From Laetiporus sulphureus 93-53 (Eukaryota > Basidiomycota > Agaricomycetes > Polyporales > Laetiporaceae), in contig NW_024468510.1 in the NCBI RefSeq assembly GCF_001632365.1, positions 2,310 through 66,309 of the forward strand: a DNA stretch of 64,000 nucleotides, read 5' to 3'. Below the pieces are notes generated by a model. It worked only from the letters and a program-made list of their open reading frames with translations. It had not been told where the DNA came from and made no database searches. The position numbers and the translations under genes are program-made. Below are positions 33,669-47,829 of the stretch, piece by piece (positions within the stretch are counted from its first letter, which is position 1; every line of letters starts with the position of its first letter).

Positions 33669-35096
33669 TCACAGTACGAAAGCAGCAACGAGCAGGCCAC
33701 AAATCCAGACCGGAGCTTCCGGAGCACAAAGACGACGACCAGCACTATTCGCCAATTTGACGCCACCTTTTCCATCCAGAACCCCAGTAGGCTGTGAGGA
33801 AGGAATGCTGCTGCTTGTCGCAGATGGAGTAGCAGGAGCAGAGGCAGCGGGAGTCTGTGCGACCCGTTCGTGCTTGGAAGGAAGGGCGATCGTAGGCGCG
33901 AGCGTGCCAGTCGAGCTAGCGTGGTCCATAGAGCTATCGCTGGGCGAAGCAGTCTTGGTACCCTGGCCCTTCCGCATGTGTGAGGAGGACGCGAACAAGC
34001 TGGTCATCGTGGATTGATCGGCGACCCCGTCATCCCCGTCATCCCCGTCGTCCCTGTCATTCCCGTCATCCGAGTCTGCATTTGCACCATCCGAGTGATG
34101 ATCAGAAGACGAGTCGGACCCTCCGTGACTGGTATCCGCAGAGTCGTGAGAGTCTAGATCCGCAGTGCTGGTGTCCTGAGCGGGGGTGGCTTCCGTAGAA
34201 TGACTGCGATGCCGAGTCTTCGTAACACTCATAGTACCAGTTGATTCATCGGGATCTGCAGAGAAGGTACTCGCCGAGTCCCTGTTTGCGTCGTGATCCT
34301 GGCTAGCCTTGACATTCTGGATCGCAGAAGCCCCTTCAGGATCGCCAGAATTCCCAGCAGCAGGATCTTGACCACCAGTCTCGCCAGGATCAGATGCAGC
34401 AGTGGTAGAATTCGCGCTCCAGGCGGTGTTGGGAGCTCTGCTAGCGCTAGAGGTAGCATTGCTAGTAGAGAACTTAGCCGATGAATCGGTCTCGTTGTAA
34501 GATGACACCATAACGCCGACTCCCCATGGAATTGGATCACCGTTCGATTGCTGAGGGTATTGAGGTGGCACGCTCGAATTGGACGGCGAGGCAATCTTGC
34601 GTCCATGAGTGTAAAGTCATAATCTTCATAGATAAATGCTCACCGTGAAACGAGTAGTCCATTTTGAGTCGGTGATGTCATTGCCATTCGTGAACTATGC
34701 CACCTTGTCAGCCGCAACCTCAAAAGAAGGATATAATTGTACCTGATAGAAGTATATGGAAGAATAAGGATCCACTTGTGGGCACGTCCATAAATAAGGC
34801 GACAAGCTCGCATTGGTACCGTCGAGTGAGGAGGCCACAGGAGCGACGAACGTCATGTTGTCGTTGGCGCCGGACATCAAAGCTGTCAGAGGACCTCCGT
34901 ATAGCATTGAGATATTGACAAGAAAGATTCAACGCGTACCGATGGTAACATTCGTCCATGTCCCACTAGTATCGGCGTCCCACTCGATAGTGCAGTTAGA
35001 CCCAGCGATGAAGCGCTCCCCCGGACCAGGAGCGGTAGGGGTAAGATCTCCGAAGACTAGAGTTGCCAACACAAGAGGCACTGCAAAGGAAGACAT
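33669..35096 (-). CDS. GPI-anchored Ser/Thr-rich protein with Kre9/KNH-like domain
   Basis: The first exon starts MSSFAVPLVLATLVFGDLTP (35096), a signal peptide. The following TAPGPGERFIAGSNCTIEWDADTSGTW is the start of a Kre9/Knh1-type beta-sandwich (PF10342 style). It is completed over short exons (MTFVAPVASSLDGTNASLSPYLWTCPQVDPYSSIYFYQ, FTNGNDITDSKWTTRF). The long last exon is Ser/Thr/Asp rich, including an Asp-Gly repeat (DDGNDRDDGDDGDDG at about 34030-34070). It ends with a small-residue site and a hydrophobic tail (WICGLLVAAFVL), as GPI-anchored proteins do. Likely a cell-surface or wall protein; its exact role is unknown. Head-to-head with VPS24. Confidence 0.85.
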
Positions 35097-35396
35097 GCTC
35101 GCTTGTATGCGATGAAGATGAACAAGATGACGAAAGTGGGGGACGACCGGCGTGAAGATAGCAAGAGTGGCGGTACCAGACCGTCGAGAGCAAAGAGGAT
35201 GGGGACAGACAGAGTCCTTATTTCGGTTTATGTAGTGCAGCAGCGGCGTGAGGCTGCCATCGCTGGACTGACCTGTAACGGAGATCGTCAAGCGCGATGC
35301 AAGTCGATCGTTGACGATCGAGCACGTGGGACGTGACTGTGTGTCACTTTCCTCGCCCATGCCGCCATCCTAGGACTTGCACCGACTTGCGCCGCT

Positions 35397-36258
35397 ATGC
35401 AGAGCATTAACAGGTTCCTCTACGGACCGACGCCAGAGGAACGAGTGCGGCAATGGCAAACGAAACTGCGTCAGGAACAGCGGGTGCTCGACAGGGAAAT
35501 TAGGCAGGTCCGATTGGCTCGTCTCATGCATGAAGCGGATGCCGATCTTGCTATAGCTCGATATCGCCACGAACAAGGCTAGACAGACTGTGAAGCAGCT
35601 CGCTACTAAGGGCGATGTCAAGTCTGCCCGAATACTGGCAAAGGAGGTCGTCAGGAGTACCCGGCAGAAGGACCGCCTGTCGGTGAGCAAGGCGAGGTTG
35701 GGCTCCATTGGCCACCAACTATCACAGCAAATGGGTGCGTGCGTATGCGAACTATTGAACCAAAAATTCTGACATGCGAGTTTGTGAAGCCATGATCAAA
35801 GTGACAGGGTCACTACAGAAGTCTACAGAAATCATGAAGCTATCGAACGCTCTCGTCAGGTTACCGCAAATCAGTCAGGCGATGCGCGAGATGAGCATGG
35901 AGATGACTAAGGTGTGTGCTCTATCCCTTATGCTGGCGGCCATTAATGGTGCTGACACGCCACAGGCTGGGATTATGGAGGAAATGCTAGATGATACGCT
36001 AGAGATGGACGACGAAGAGGAGATAGAGGAAGAAGCCGACGAAGAGGTGGACAAGGTGCTCTATGACTTGACGAATGGCAAGCTTGGTCAGGCAGGCACT
36101 GTCCAGACAGAACTTCCTGTGAGTGGATGTCTGAAGATTTTACGAATACTGCTAATGCTGCCTATTCACAGTCTGTACAAAACAAGGTGGATGAGGAGGA
36201 GACAGAACGGGCCCTGGAACAATACCGACAACAGCTCAATGGTTTACTCAGCGGATAG
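35397..36258 (+). CDS. VPS24: ESCRT-III subunit Vps24/CHMP3
   Basis: Several exons give a Snf7-fold protein of about 225 aa. The N-terminal helix reads PTPEERVRQWQTKLRQEQRV, then TVKQLATKGDVKSARILAKEVV and GSLQKSTEIMKLSNALVRLPQI. After MREMSMEMTKAGIMEEMLDDT comes an acidic linker (EMDDEEEIEEEADEEVDKVLYDLT). The last helix (ERALEQYRQQLNGLL) is MIM1-like. SLQKSTEIMK, AGIMEEML and the EIEEEADEEVDKVL block are specific for Vps24 rather than Vps2. It helps cut membrane necks in endosomal sorting with Vps2 and Snf7. Start ATG lies 300 bp from that of the GPI-anchored gene on the other strand. Confidence 0.93.
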
Positions 36259-36514
36259 ACTTGGGACTCTGGCTATGCTCTCGTTGTATTCTATTTCCTT
36301 TCATACCTTGTAACGGACTTTGTAATGTGTAACAATGTTTGTGGAATTTCCTGCATAGATGCGTTCGGCCATAGGCGGCTTGACACGCTATTTGATCCGT
36401 AACTGTATCGTCTACATCATAAGTCACGTGGTATCCGAAATTCGACTTTCGGTGTTGTTTCGGCTTGGTCTTCTTCAACGCTGCTCGTCGTTCCTGCCAT
36501 CTCATCTCGTGAAA

Positions 36515-38345
<1,831 letters not shown>

Positions 38346-38900
38346 GCTGGTACTGAGAGACCTTTTACCCACTCGTAAATAAGGACAGCCTATAATAATC
38401 TCCTTACAACTCACGCTTTGCATGATCTCGCCGTCGTAGGAGTAGTCGGGTGTCGTTAGCAGATTCTTGCTCCTACCGCAATTATAGATTTAGAGAGTCT
38501 TGGAATAGTGGCGATATCTGCGTGTGATGGGGAAGACATGGTTTTGGTTCCGGCGCAGCGGGTAAGCGTGGGAAACCTGCGCTGCCTCGCCAGCTTAGTA
38601 TATCACGTCGCGCTCGCTGGCGATCGCTCTTTCGCGACAACAAGCATCACCCTTCCCTGCCCCTCCCGCCTCGTCCAGGCACTCACTCCCATAATTCCCC
38701 ACTCGCCCTACAGGGCAAAGCTTCTTACTCTACTATCCTCTTTGCCAAAACTCTGGTGCGCACGATCATCTTTATCCCTGCGCAGTACGTACACCTGACC
38801 AATCTCTAGTCTCCACAGTTCGTACGCCAGAAAGTGAAAAGCCGAAAACATATCATAAGCAACGAAACTAGGATCACTCAGCTGTAACATCACGAACGAC
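38346..38900. other. Intergenic region, promoter of the RNB gene
   Basis: No gene supported. A pyrimidine-rich stretch (38640-38720) resembles a core promoter or 5' leader. Short ORFs here lack motifs. Confidence 0.55.
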
Positions 38901-41900
38901 ATGACCGACGAAACCAATCCGCAGACTCAGACCCAGCAGAATCCTCCCAAGAAGGACGAGAAGAAGTCCTCTTCGAACGGCGGGCCTCAAAATGGTGCAG
39001 GCAGGAAGAGGGGCACCTCGCGCGCCGCGTCCGTCAGTGCCGGAAATGCTAGTACCCCGAGGCCTTCTTCCAGGTCCAGCAACAAGAGCGTGAAGAGAGG
39101 CCCTTCAAATCCTCCCACGGCTGGCGAATCCGGCTCCGATTCTACCAAGAAGGGCACCGAGGGCAAGAAGGTGGAACAACGTGGCAAGCCTCAGGGTGGA
39201 GGTAGTGGGCGCTCGGGAGGTCATCGCAAGGGATCTTCTTCTACTGCTCAGGGCGGTCGTCAGGCCAGCAACAAGCCCAAGGATACTATTGCCGCTCAGC
39301 AGAAGCAGCAATCTGCCTCTCCTGCGCCTCCCTCGGCCTCAGATTCCAGCGACGCGCTCTCTTCTCTCCAGAGGGTCATCGCCGACTTGAAGACGACGTC
39401 GCCTCCTAACCAGTCTCCGGCAGCTACCGCATCTATCGCAGCCTCCATGGCTTCTTCCAATGCTCAGGGCTCTACCTTACCTCCCAATGCGCCTGTGTTC
39501 TACCCAGGCGCGGCCGCCTATCCGGGAATCGGTGCAGAGCAGCCTCCGAGGCATCGCAAGGCGGCATCGTTGGGTACGGCGTCGAACCCCGGTTTCAACT
39601 CGTATTCCCCCAATCTCGGCTCCATGATGGAAGACATAGAGGATGGACAGGTTCACTACCCGTCTGAGGAGGGGGAGATCCAGGAGAGCGTCTATCAGTC
39701 CGGCCATCCTCGTCGTTCACTGTCACAGAGCTTTACCGCTCCCCGCTTTGCTGCACTCGCCGCACAGCAGGATCAAGGCGATATGATGGGGTCTTCTGGC
39801 CGCCCTCAGCTTGCACCTAACTTTTTGTTTGGTGCTCGGCGTCGTCCCAGTCAAGGCGTGAACACCACCATGGGACCTCCGATCAATGAAGAAGATGTTG
39901 GTTTCCAGTTCCCGCAGCAATCACAACAGAATTACAACGTCGACTTCTCCGCGGACGTCCACCAGAGGAAGAATGAGAGCGGATCTGAAATATCCGGCAT
40001 TATGGCGGAACAGGTCAGTTTACATCGTGCAGATACTCGGAGCGTTGACCAAACTTCTCCCGCATAGATTGCCATACAGAATCAGATCGAGGCGCTGCAA
40101 CAGCAACAGGCAGCGCTCTATCAACATCAGCTTGCCTCCAATCAGGTGCTGTCGTTCCAAACGCCGGGTCTTGCTCCTGGACGTCCCAACGTGCATCGTC
40201 GCGTCCACAGCACCGTTAGCATGGGGATGGGTATGAATCCGTTCAACGGTCCTCAAGCAGCCATGGGCCAATTCGGTAGTCTCGGTAGTCTCGGCATGGG
40301 CTTGGACGGCCAGCCTTCGGGTGTCCCACGCGGACACGGTAGGCGCCACAGTGTCAACGTTCTCAACAAGTCCGGCAGTCAACCTGGGCTTGGAGCCTTG
40401 GGGTTTTCGCAGAGTGCCGACGGCTTCGACGATGGATTCACCCCGCCCGCCAACGTCACTGGTGGCCACTCTCGTTCTGATTCTAGCTGGCGCATCAGTA
40501 TGTTTCTCGCTGTCGCTATCTTTCATAGATTTTTGACCATGGATCGTAGATGGTGGAGTTGGCAGCATACAATCGGGCAATAACTTCGCTGCCGACCTTG
40601 CTCAAGCTCAAGCTCAGCTGAACAGCCTTCAGCAATTCAGAGCTGCTGCGGGTGGCCACCACCAGAAGATGGCTTCCTTCAGCTTCCCTAACATGCTCCC
40701 TAACATGATGGCGGCCAACATGATGGGTCTGGGTCTTGGCGGTATTAATTTGCTTCAGCAGCAGCAACAGCAATTCCAGTCACAACTCCAGCAGCAGTCT
40801 AATCAACCTCAGCGCAAGTCGCTGTTCGCTCCTTACCTACCGCAAGCCTCTTTGCCACCGCTCCTTGCTGCCGGCAAGCTTGTCGTCGGTATCCTACGCG
40901 TCAACAAACGTAATCGGTCCGATGCATACGTCGCGACAGAAGTTCTCGATGCCGATATCTACATCTGCGGTTCGAAGGACCGCAACCGGGCTCTGGAAGG
41001 TGATATCGTCGCTGTCGAGCTTCTGGATGTCGACGAAGTATGGGGAACCAAGAAGGAGAAGGAAGAGAAAAAGAGAAAGAAGGAGGAGAACTCAGCATAC
41101 GATGTCAAGGGCGCTGCGGGCAGGAAGAATGACAAGAAGAAAGATGATGTAGAGGTGGAAGGCCAAGGGTTGATGTTGTTCGAGGATGAGGAGTAAGTTG
41201 ATATGTCGTCTGCGATGTTCCACTGTGAACTTATTCACTGCATCGCAGAGTCACGGACGAGATCAAGCCTCAATTTGCAGGACATGTCGTCGCGGTTGTC
41301 GAACGCATGCCTGGTCAATTGTTCTCTGGCACTCTCGGTCTCTTGCGTCCGTCTTCTGCTGCTACAAAGGAAAAGCAGGAGGCTGAGCGACGTGAAAGAG
41401 AAGGTGACCGTGGCGATGAACCCAGGCGTCCTATTGAGCGCCCGAAGATCGTCTGGTTCAAGCCTACGGACAAACGAGTCCCTCTCATTGCTATTCCTAC
41501 TGAGCAGGCACCGCCAGACTTCGTGCAAAATTCAGAAGCTTATGCGAACAAACTATTTGTCGCTTGTATCAAGCGCCACGTGCGTTTGCAGGTTTTTGAG
41601 ATGTATACCACCTAACCTCGTTATCTAGCCTATCAGCTCGCTCCATCCATTCGGCACGTTGGTTGAAGAGCTCGGCCCCATTGGGGACATCGAAGTAGAG
41701 ACAAGTGCTCTGTTGAAGGACTGCAACTTCCCTACGGAAGATTTCAGTGAGAATGTGATGAAGTGCCTCCCCCCCATCCCATGGAGGTGAGTCTATCGCC
41801 TCCGCATCAAACATCAGGTGGTTGTTAATATATTGATCAGTGCACCGGATCGAGAGTTAGAGATCCGAAAAGATTTGCGCGATGAAAGGATTTTCACCAT

Positions 41901-43912
41901 TGACCCCGATAAAAGCAGGGATCTGGATGACGCTCTGTCTGCGAAGGTGAACGACGATGGCACGTACGACATCGGCGTTCATGTCGCGGATGTGTCGTAC
42001 TTCGTCAAACCGAACACAGCTCTGGACCGCGACGCTCGTAAGCGAGCTACGAGTGTCTATCTCGTTCAACGTGCTGTGCCCATGCTGCCACCTGCACTTA
42101 ACGAGCAGTTGTGCAGTCTCGTCCCAGGGCAGGAACGTTTGGCCTTCTCGGTGATCTTCACTGTCAATAAGGACGCGAGGGTCGTGAAGAAGTGGTTTGG
42201 CAAGACGGTCATCAAGTGAGTTTTCCAGACGTCATTAGGCCGCTCGCTGTTGACTCTCCATCAGGTCGGCCGCCAAATTGAGCTATCAGGATGCGCAAGC
42301 CATGATTGATGGCCAATCAGTTGATATTAAAACTGAGTCCGAACATAGTATCAGAGATATCGCGCAAGACATCCAAATTCTTCATGATATCGCCAAGCAG
42401 CTGCGTACGCGTCGTTATCAGAGTAGCTGCATCAGGACGGAGTCCCTCAGGCTGTCGTTCAAGCTTGACGACAATGGTATGCCCGTTGATTGCTGGCAGT
42501 ATGAACGCCACGAGGCGCATCACTTGGTGGAGGAGGTATGCTATACATTGGTAATATTATATTTCATCGCTAATATGATGTCACAGTTCATGTTGCTCAC
42601 TAACATTGCGGTCGCACAGCAAGTCGCTGTGCATTTCTCTGAACAAGCATTGCTTCGTCGTCATGACCCTCCCATTGACCGCCGCATTGTGAGTCGCTTC
42701 CGCATTCTCGACATAACTCATTCTCATAATCCACAGGCCGCCTTCGCCGAACGCGCCGAACGGATGGGTTACAATATAGATACATCCTCCTCGGCATCGT
42801 TGTTCAAGTCTCTTGAGGCGGTAAATGACCCTGTAGCTCGCAGTATCCTGGAACTGTTCCTGCGCAAAGCCTCCTCGGCGGCCAAATACTTTTGCGCGGG
42901 CATGCTCGACATCGCCAAGTATGGTCACTGGGCGCTCAATGTTCCGTTGTACACACATTTCACATCTCCAATTCGACGCTATGCGGATATTCTCGTCCAC
43001 CGTCAACTCGATTCTATTCTGCAGGGTGGATCTGAGCCAAAGTTCACCATGGATCGGGATGCTGTTGCTAAAGTCGCTCAGCAGTGCAACATGTGCGTAT
43101 GCCTCTCGCATGCCTTTTGCTTTTCCCCCCGTGCTTATACTGTAATCCAAACATAGCAAGAGAGATTCTGCGAAGTTGGCGCAAGAGCAGTCCACTCACC
43201 TTTACCTGTGCATTCTCATCTCCGATTTGACGCAACGCTTTGGACCTGTCATCCGTGAAGCCAAGGTCGTGGGCGTGCTAGATGCTGCATTCGACGTTCT
43301 CATCCCGGAGTTCGGCATCGAAAAGCGGGTGCATGTCGACCAGATGCCCATTGACGTGAGTACACATGCGGAATATGTCGTATCTCGTTGTCTGACGATC
43401 GTTCATGCAGAATCATGTCTACGACGAACACACTCATACTCTGCAGATTTACTGGTCTAACCGTGATGTGATCACCTGGCTCGCGGAGAATAGTGATGAC
43501 GAGCACCTGAAGAAGGTCAAGCAGAACGCTGAGCAGCACGCTGTCAAGATGGAGGTTGTGTCGCGCTCTGTGCATGATGAAAAGGCTTTGTTCGACGAGG
43601 ACGACACCGAAGAGGATGAGATTGTGCTTGGACGCGCAGATCGTGAGCAGGAGGAGGAAGAAATCTCCAAACAGAGACTACTCTCGAAGTCCAAGGTTGC
43701 TCCCTCGTTCGAGGGTCTCAGGACTACGCCTTCCGGCCACAAGATCCAGGAAATCCGCGAGCTCGAGACCGTTCCTGTAAGTACTATGTGCGTTGTCCAC
43801 TGCCGTGGTAGACTGATGCGCGATTGTACAGGTCATTGTCACCGCCGACCTCACGAAGAGCCCACCTGTCATCAAGGTCTACAGCGTCAACCCGTACGCT
43901 CAGCGGAAATAA
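38901..43912 (+). CDS. Ssd1/Dis3L2-type RNase II (RNB) protein with intact catalytic aspartates
   Basis: Multi-exon gene for a protein of roughly 1,450 aa. The first 570 residues are disordered, Ser/Pro/Gly/Gln rich, ending in a QQQQQ region. Cold-shock domains follow (KLVVGILRVNKRNRSDAYVATE). The RNB domain runs from SAPDRELEIRKDLR to the end of TSPIRRYADILVHRQ. A C-terminal S1-like segment lacks an obvious PIN domain, so it is Dis3L2/Ssd1-like, not Dis3. The four metal-binding aspartates of RNase II stand in DPDKSRDLDD (41902, 41920, 41926, 41929), and the conserved Arg of SPIRRY is present. Yeast Ssd1 lost these residues and only binds mRNA. This one should still degrade RNA 3' to 5'. The N-terminus holds HxRxxS-type sites. 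Confidence 0.93.
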
Positions 43913-44637
43913 TCTTACGAAATGTGATGTATTCCTTTTCTCCTCGTTCCTTTGCCCTGTTGTTACAACGTGGGGCCGCGGTTGATGTACGATACGCGCG
44001 ATGATGTTGGCTATGCTTGTTGTTCTTTTCTCACGCCGTCTGTGGCCTGTTCGGCATCGCCTTCGCCACCTACTGCTCTCTCTCGTTCCACGGTTCGCGC
44101 ACTCATGGCCCGTGCTGTCATCATGTTGTTGCGTGCCGTTGTACTCCGAAGGCTGTATGTTTCGTAGATGTCCTCACGACGCTGATGCTCCTCATAATAC
44201 AAGCCTCATGACAAAATATGCAAGGTGATTTGTGATAAAAGTGCATGCCGAGGGAAGCGATGTATAGCGTGAGTAGCTGCGGACTACAGGATATGTGGTA
44301 TGGAAACATTCGATTTTTACATAAAGGAACATGCAGATGTGTGCCATGCCCAGCGATGAAGCGACTGAGCTCGGTCAATAATTTGCTGATGAAGAATCAC
44401 ACCGGTCATGAAGCGAGTCAATCACTTTAAGATCACCCCAGACACGATGGGCCTGTTGTTGCCTGCACAGTATGCCATCAAAATCCAGTTTGGTGTGATG
44501 TGTTTTCCTTCCATAGCGATGTGCAGCATCACAAATGGGACCGTGTCTGGGATGTACCGCGGAGAGCCCACGCACATGGCCGAAGCATGCAGCGAGGTGA
44601 TGCCAGGTGGCCTTTATTCCCGCACTATTCAGCGAAG
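43913..44637. other. Convergent intergenic region, no gene seen
   Basis: 3' flanks of the RNB gene and the Rpp21/Snm1-like gene. Several short frames on both strands have no recognisable motifs. Confidence 0.55.
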
Positions 44638-45441
44638 CTAACCGAGCTCCTGCAGGAATGAAGAGAGTCCCTGCTGCTGCGCCGCTTTTTTCTCTTGCTC
44701 CTGTTTCTCTCTATTCCGCGCCAAAACCGCCTGCAGGCCGACGGGCTTTTTTGCCCGTGCTTTCGTGCGAGCCGTAGCAGTCGATGATGCCTGCATGACG
44801 CTTGAGACTGGTGAAGGTTTTGGTGAAGGCCTAGAGGACGGGGCAAAATGCAAGCGTGGACGCTGATAGGGCACAGACGGAACGGTGTCTGCGGGGGAGG
44901 CCGGATTTGTGGTCTTCTGTGTCGTTGGTGATGGACATGCGAGGGCCTCAGGTTGATTAGGCTGTGAAGGTATGGCGGACGACGCGCTGACAGCAGCAAC
45001 TTGTATTGAAGTGGATGCAAAATTCTGTGCCTCTGTTGCAGAATGCAGCCCGGCAGCGTCTCTCCGTTCCGTAAGCGGCGGGAATGCAGAGGCGCCGCTG
45101 TGCTCGACGGGCGTGTCTTCGCGATAGCCGCAGACTCCGCAGGACATGCGCATGAATCGCTTAGGCTCGCGCTTGCCGTCAGCAGTCATCCGCTTCTTAC
45201 GAGAGCGCACAGATCTGATGGACCCCCCTCCGTCGAGATACGACGCGCCGCATGCCGCACAATGCGTTAGCCTCAAGGTCGGCTCGGCGGGAAGCTGGTT
45301 TCGAGCCCGGCCGGCATGGAGCGCTGCGAGGGCAGGAGAGACGGGGGCGAGGACATAGGGGAGGGCGAGCTGGAACCTGGCAGTAGCAGGGACGGTGGTC
45401 TGAGTGGTGAAGAGGGGGCAAGCGTCCGGGGGAAGGCGCAT
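44638..45441 (-). CDS. Rpp21/Snm1-like zinc protein (RNase P/MRP subunit candidate)
   Basis: A single exon encodes 267 aa from ATG 45441 (MRLPPDACPLFTTQTT). The longer upstream frame begins with GTG and is rejected. The core has two CxxC pairs, LTHCAACGASYL and MRMSCGVCGYRED, about 35 residues apart with a basic stretch between (RSVRSRKKRM). This is the pattern of the Rpr2/Rpp21/Snm1 family. A helix with ALAALHAGRARNQL precedes it, as in that family. The rest is disordered and ends in a basic coiled coil (VGLQAVLARNREKQEQEKK). RNase P/MRP subunits help process tRNA and rRNA precursors. The match is by motif only. Head-to-head (197 bp) with the BTB gene. Confidence 0.6.
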   Translation of the reverse strand: MRLPPDACPLFTTQTTVPATARFQLALPYVLAPVSPALAALHAGRARNQLPAEPTLRLTHCAACGASYLDGGGSIRSVRSRKKRMTADGKREPKRFMRMSCGVCGYREDTPVEHSGASAFPPLTERRDAAGLHSATEAQNFASTSIQVAAVSASSAIPSQPNQPEALACPSPTTQKTTNPASPADTVPSVPYQRPRLHFAPSSRPSPKPSPVSSVMQASSTATARTKARAKKPVGLQAVLARNREKQEQEKKAAQQQGLSSFLQELG

Positions 45442-45638
45442 TGTGGCTGAGGATGAAGAGCGGAGAGCCACGGGACGCAATAAGGACGGGGAGACCAAAT
45501 AAGGCACGTGTTCTGGTTGCCGTGCGGGTGGCACGCGTTTTTTGTTTTGCGTCCATTGTACTTGAGCCGCGTCTCTACATGCTCTTTTGTTAATAACCTC
45601 CCCGCCTCACGATCCGCCTGGCCTGGCTCTTCAACACA

Positions 45639-47220
45639 ATGCAGGTTCAGCGTGCACGTTCTCCTCGTTCTCAACCCACTGTCTCCTCTGACGACTACCG
45701 TCCCATGTCTCCGCCGATGAGCCCACCCACAAGGCAGCGGGGTGGCTCGCTTTCGACGCCGCGGGCCTGGCTGTCCCGCACGACCTCCTCCAAGGACACC
45801 AATCCCGCTCATGCTCCTTATGCACCCTCTAAGCCTGTACGCATATCTGAGCCTCGTTTCGCGAATGGTTTGGACATTCTCGCTCAGCAGCGCTCTGGTG
45901 TGCTGGGTGCGGGCGCGACGATCGTGAGGACGCCGCAAGACGCTCTCTCGCCATCTGCCACGCGACCCTTCTCTCCGTTCCGTGTCCATGAAGACGATGC
46001 CAACTACGGCGTTCGAACGGTATCCAGTGAACGAGCTCCGGCCAGATCCAAGAGCCCGCCTCTTCCTCCCATTCCCGACGTTGAGTCTTTTGACGCTGTG
46101 CGCTCAAAAACGCCACCCCATCCGACGCGTGCCCCTCCTTTGATGCCGGAATCAGAAGGGTCTGAAATCACCGTGGTCGAGCCAGTCTCTCTGCGACCGT
46201 CTCTTAAGATGCGTTCCCCAGCGCCATCAGAGTACTCGCCTCCCGTACCTGCATTGCCGCTGAATCTGAGTTCCTCGCCACCACAGCCGCCATTTCAACC
46301 CATCCTCCTCGGACCCCTGCCTGCAGGACCCGTCGACCCGTCGAAGACCATTGTGTCTCTTGAGACAAGCACTATCACGCATCGCACGACTATGAGCACT
46401 CTCGTCTCACGTCCTTCATATCTGGCTTCGTATTTACAGGATCTTTTCCCTCCACGCACTGGCATGCGCGACTCCACGCTCTCGACCATCTCTGATGTCA
46501 GTGAAAATGAGAGCTCGTTCAATTCTATCTTCCACCATCACCTCAAGTCGACCGGTGTAATACCCACGTCGCAACCCCCAGCGACAATACACATCTTTCT
46601 AGACCGGCCAAGTGCGCCGTAAGTGCGATCGTTGCCCATCCTTCTGTCCACTGCCTCTAATGACATGCAACAACAACAGATACGCGCATATCATTTCGTA
46701 CCTCCGAACGCCACCGTCTACTCCGGAGCATCCTGCCGTACTACCGCGAGCCGTGCAGCTTGCCAGCAATTCATCGTCGCGGCTGGATGCCCTGCTGGAG
46801 TTGCGAGACGAGGCATGTTATCTCGAACTGGATGAGCTGTACAAGCTGTGCAACGACGAGCTGCGGCAGCGCCAGTCGCGGATGTCCGCGATCAGCCTGC
46901 ACGTCCGCGGGTTCAGCAGTGGTGCGAGCAGCTCGTCCATACGGAGCGTCAACACACTGCAAGAGATTGCAGAAATGGATGATCATGACAAGCTCCGCTC
47001 GGCCGGACGGGCACGGTCGAAGGATTCGGGCTTTGCGAGTATGGAAACGAAGCGGAGCTTGAGAGGGATCAATACAGCAGTGGATTCAGCAGCATCGCAG
47101 ACGGCGATTTCTCCCACGAGCATGCAGCAGCGCATTCTTCCCTCGGAGCGCGGGCGCGCGGCTACGAGACAACCAGGGGCTGGCCTGCTGGCATCAAAGC
47201 CGAGTCCTGGGTGGATATGA
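45639..47220 (+). CDS. BTB/POZ-domain protein
   Basis: Two exons (45639-46618, 46680-47220) give 506 aa in one frame. The first 230 residues are Ser/Pro/Arg rich (SPPMSPPTRQRGGSLSTPRAWLSRTTSSKD) and probably disordered. Next is a T1/BTB-like fold: KTIVSLETSTITHRTTMSTL, SYLASYLQDLFPP, HIFLDRPSAPYAHIISYLRT and LELRDEACYLELDELYKLCNDEL. KCTD-type BTB proteins often act as adaptors for Cul3 ubiquitin ligases or scaffolds; which applies cannot be told. The tail is basic and Ser rich. Assignment of BTB is from the pattern of the last three blocks. Confidence 0.8.
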
Positions 47221-47829
47221 CGATGACCCGGACAGTGCGGACGATATATGACAGACCATGACTTTCATGACGCTATGTTCCCCATGTCATTTCCCTATGC
47301 ATTGCTATAATCCCGTCCTAGTGACTGATTTGATATTTTGCTCGTCACCGCTCACTTCCATAGACTTTATACACGTAACTGTAGCATACATACACCCACA
47401 TCCGACGCTCCTTCATGAAGAACGATGCGCTTGGCTCGCCGTCACTCCCTTGTATTACTAACGTCGTCGAGCCTGTTTGCGTTGCAGGCTCGTATAGAAT
47501 AGTTCGGTTAGGTGGCACGTCCTATACATTGGATTACATTACGGGCATCGTTGTGGTGAGTAAGGTCAGAGCCTCTTTAGTTCGAGCTTCTTCGAGGCTG
47601 ACACTGCCAAAGCTCACATGTACATGCGACCATACGTCGGACAAGGATTGCAGTGTTCTTCACATTCTGACCATTTTAATGTACATGATATAAAGTTACG
47701 TGAGGCTTTGACCATTTCACGGCAACTCAAATGACATCCCCCACACTCCGACAGACACTCATCGTGAGCGTTTCCAGCCATGCATCCCAAAGAAAATGGA
47801 AAGGACAAGGACTCCCTGCCAACGTCTGT
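47221..47829. other. Intergenic region, no gene seen
   Basis: Downstream of the BTB gene and of the lipase pseudogene (convergent). No motif or repeat found. Confidence 0.55.

Noticed and set aside
34021..34080. Short tandem repeat as a possible minisatellite
   Set aside because: It encodes the Asp-Gly repeat of the GPI-anchored protein and is explained by coding.
44638..45534. Longer start for the Rpp21/Snm1-like gene
   Set aside because: The upstream extension begins with GTG; the first ATG in frame is 45441.
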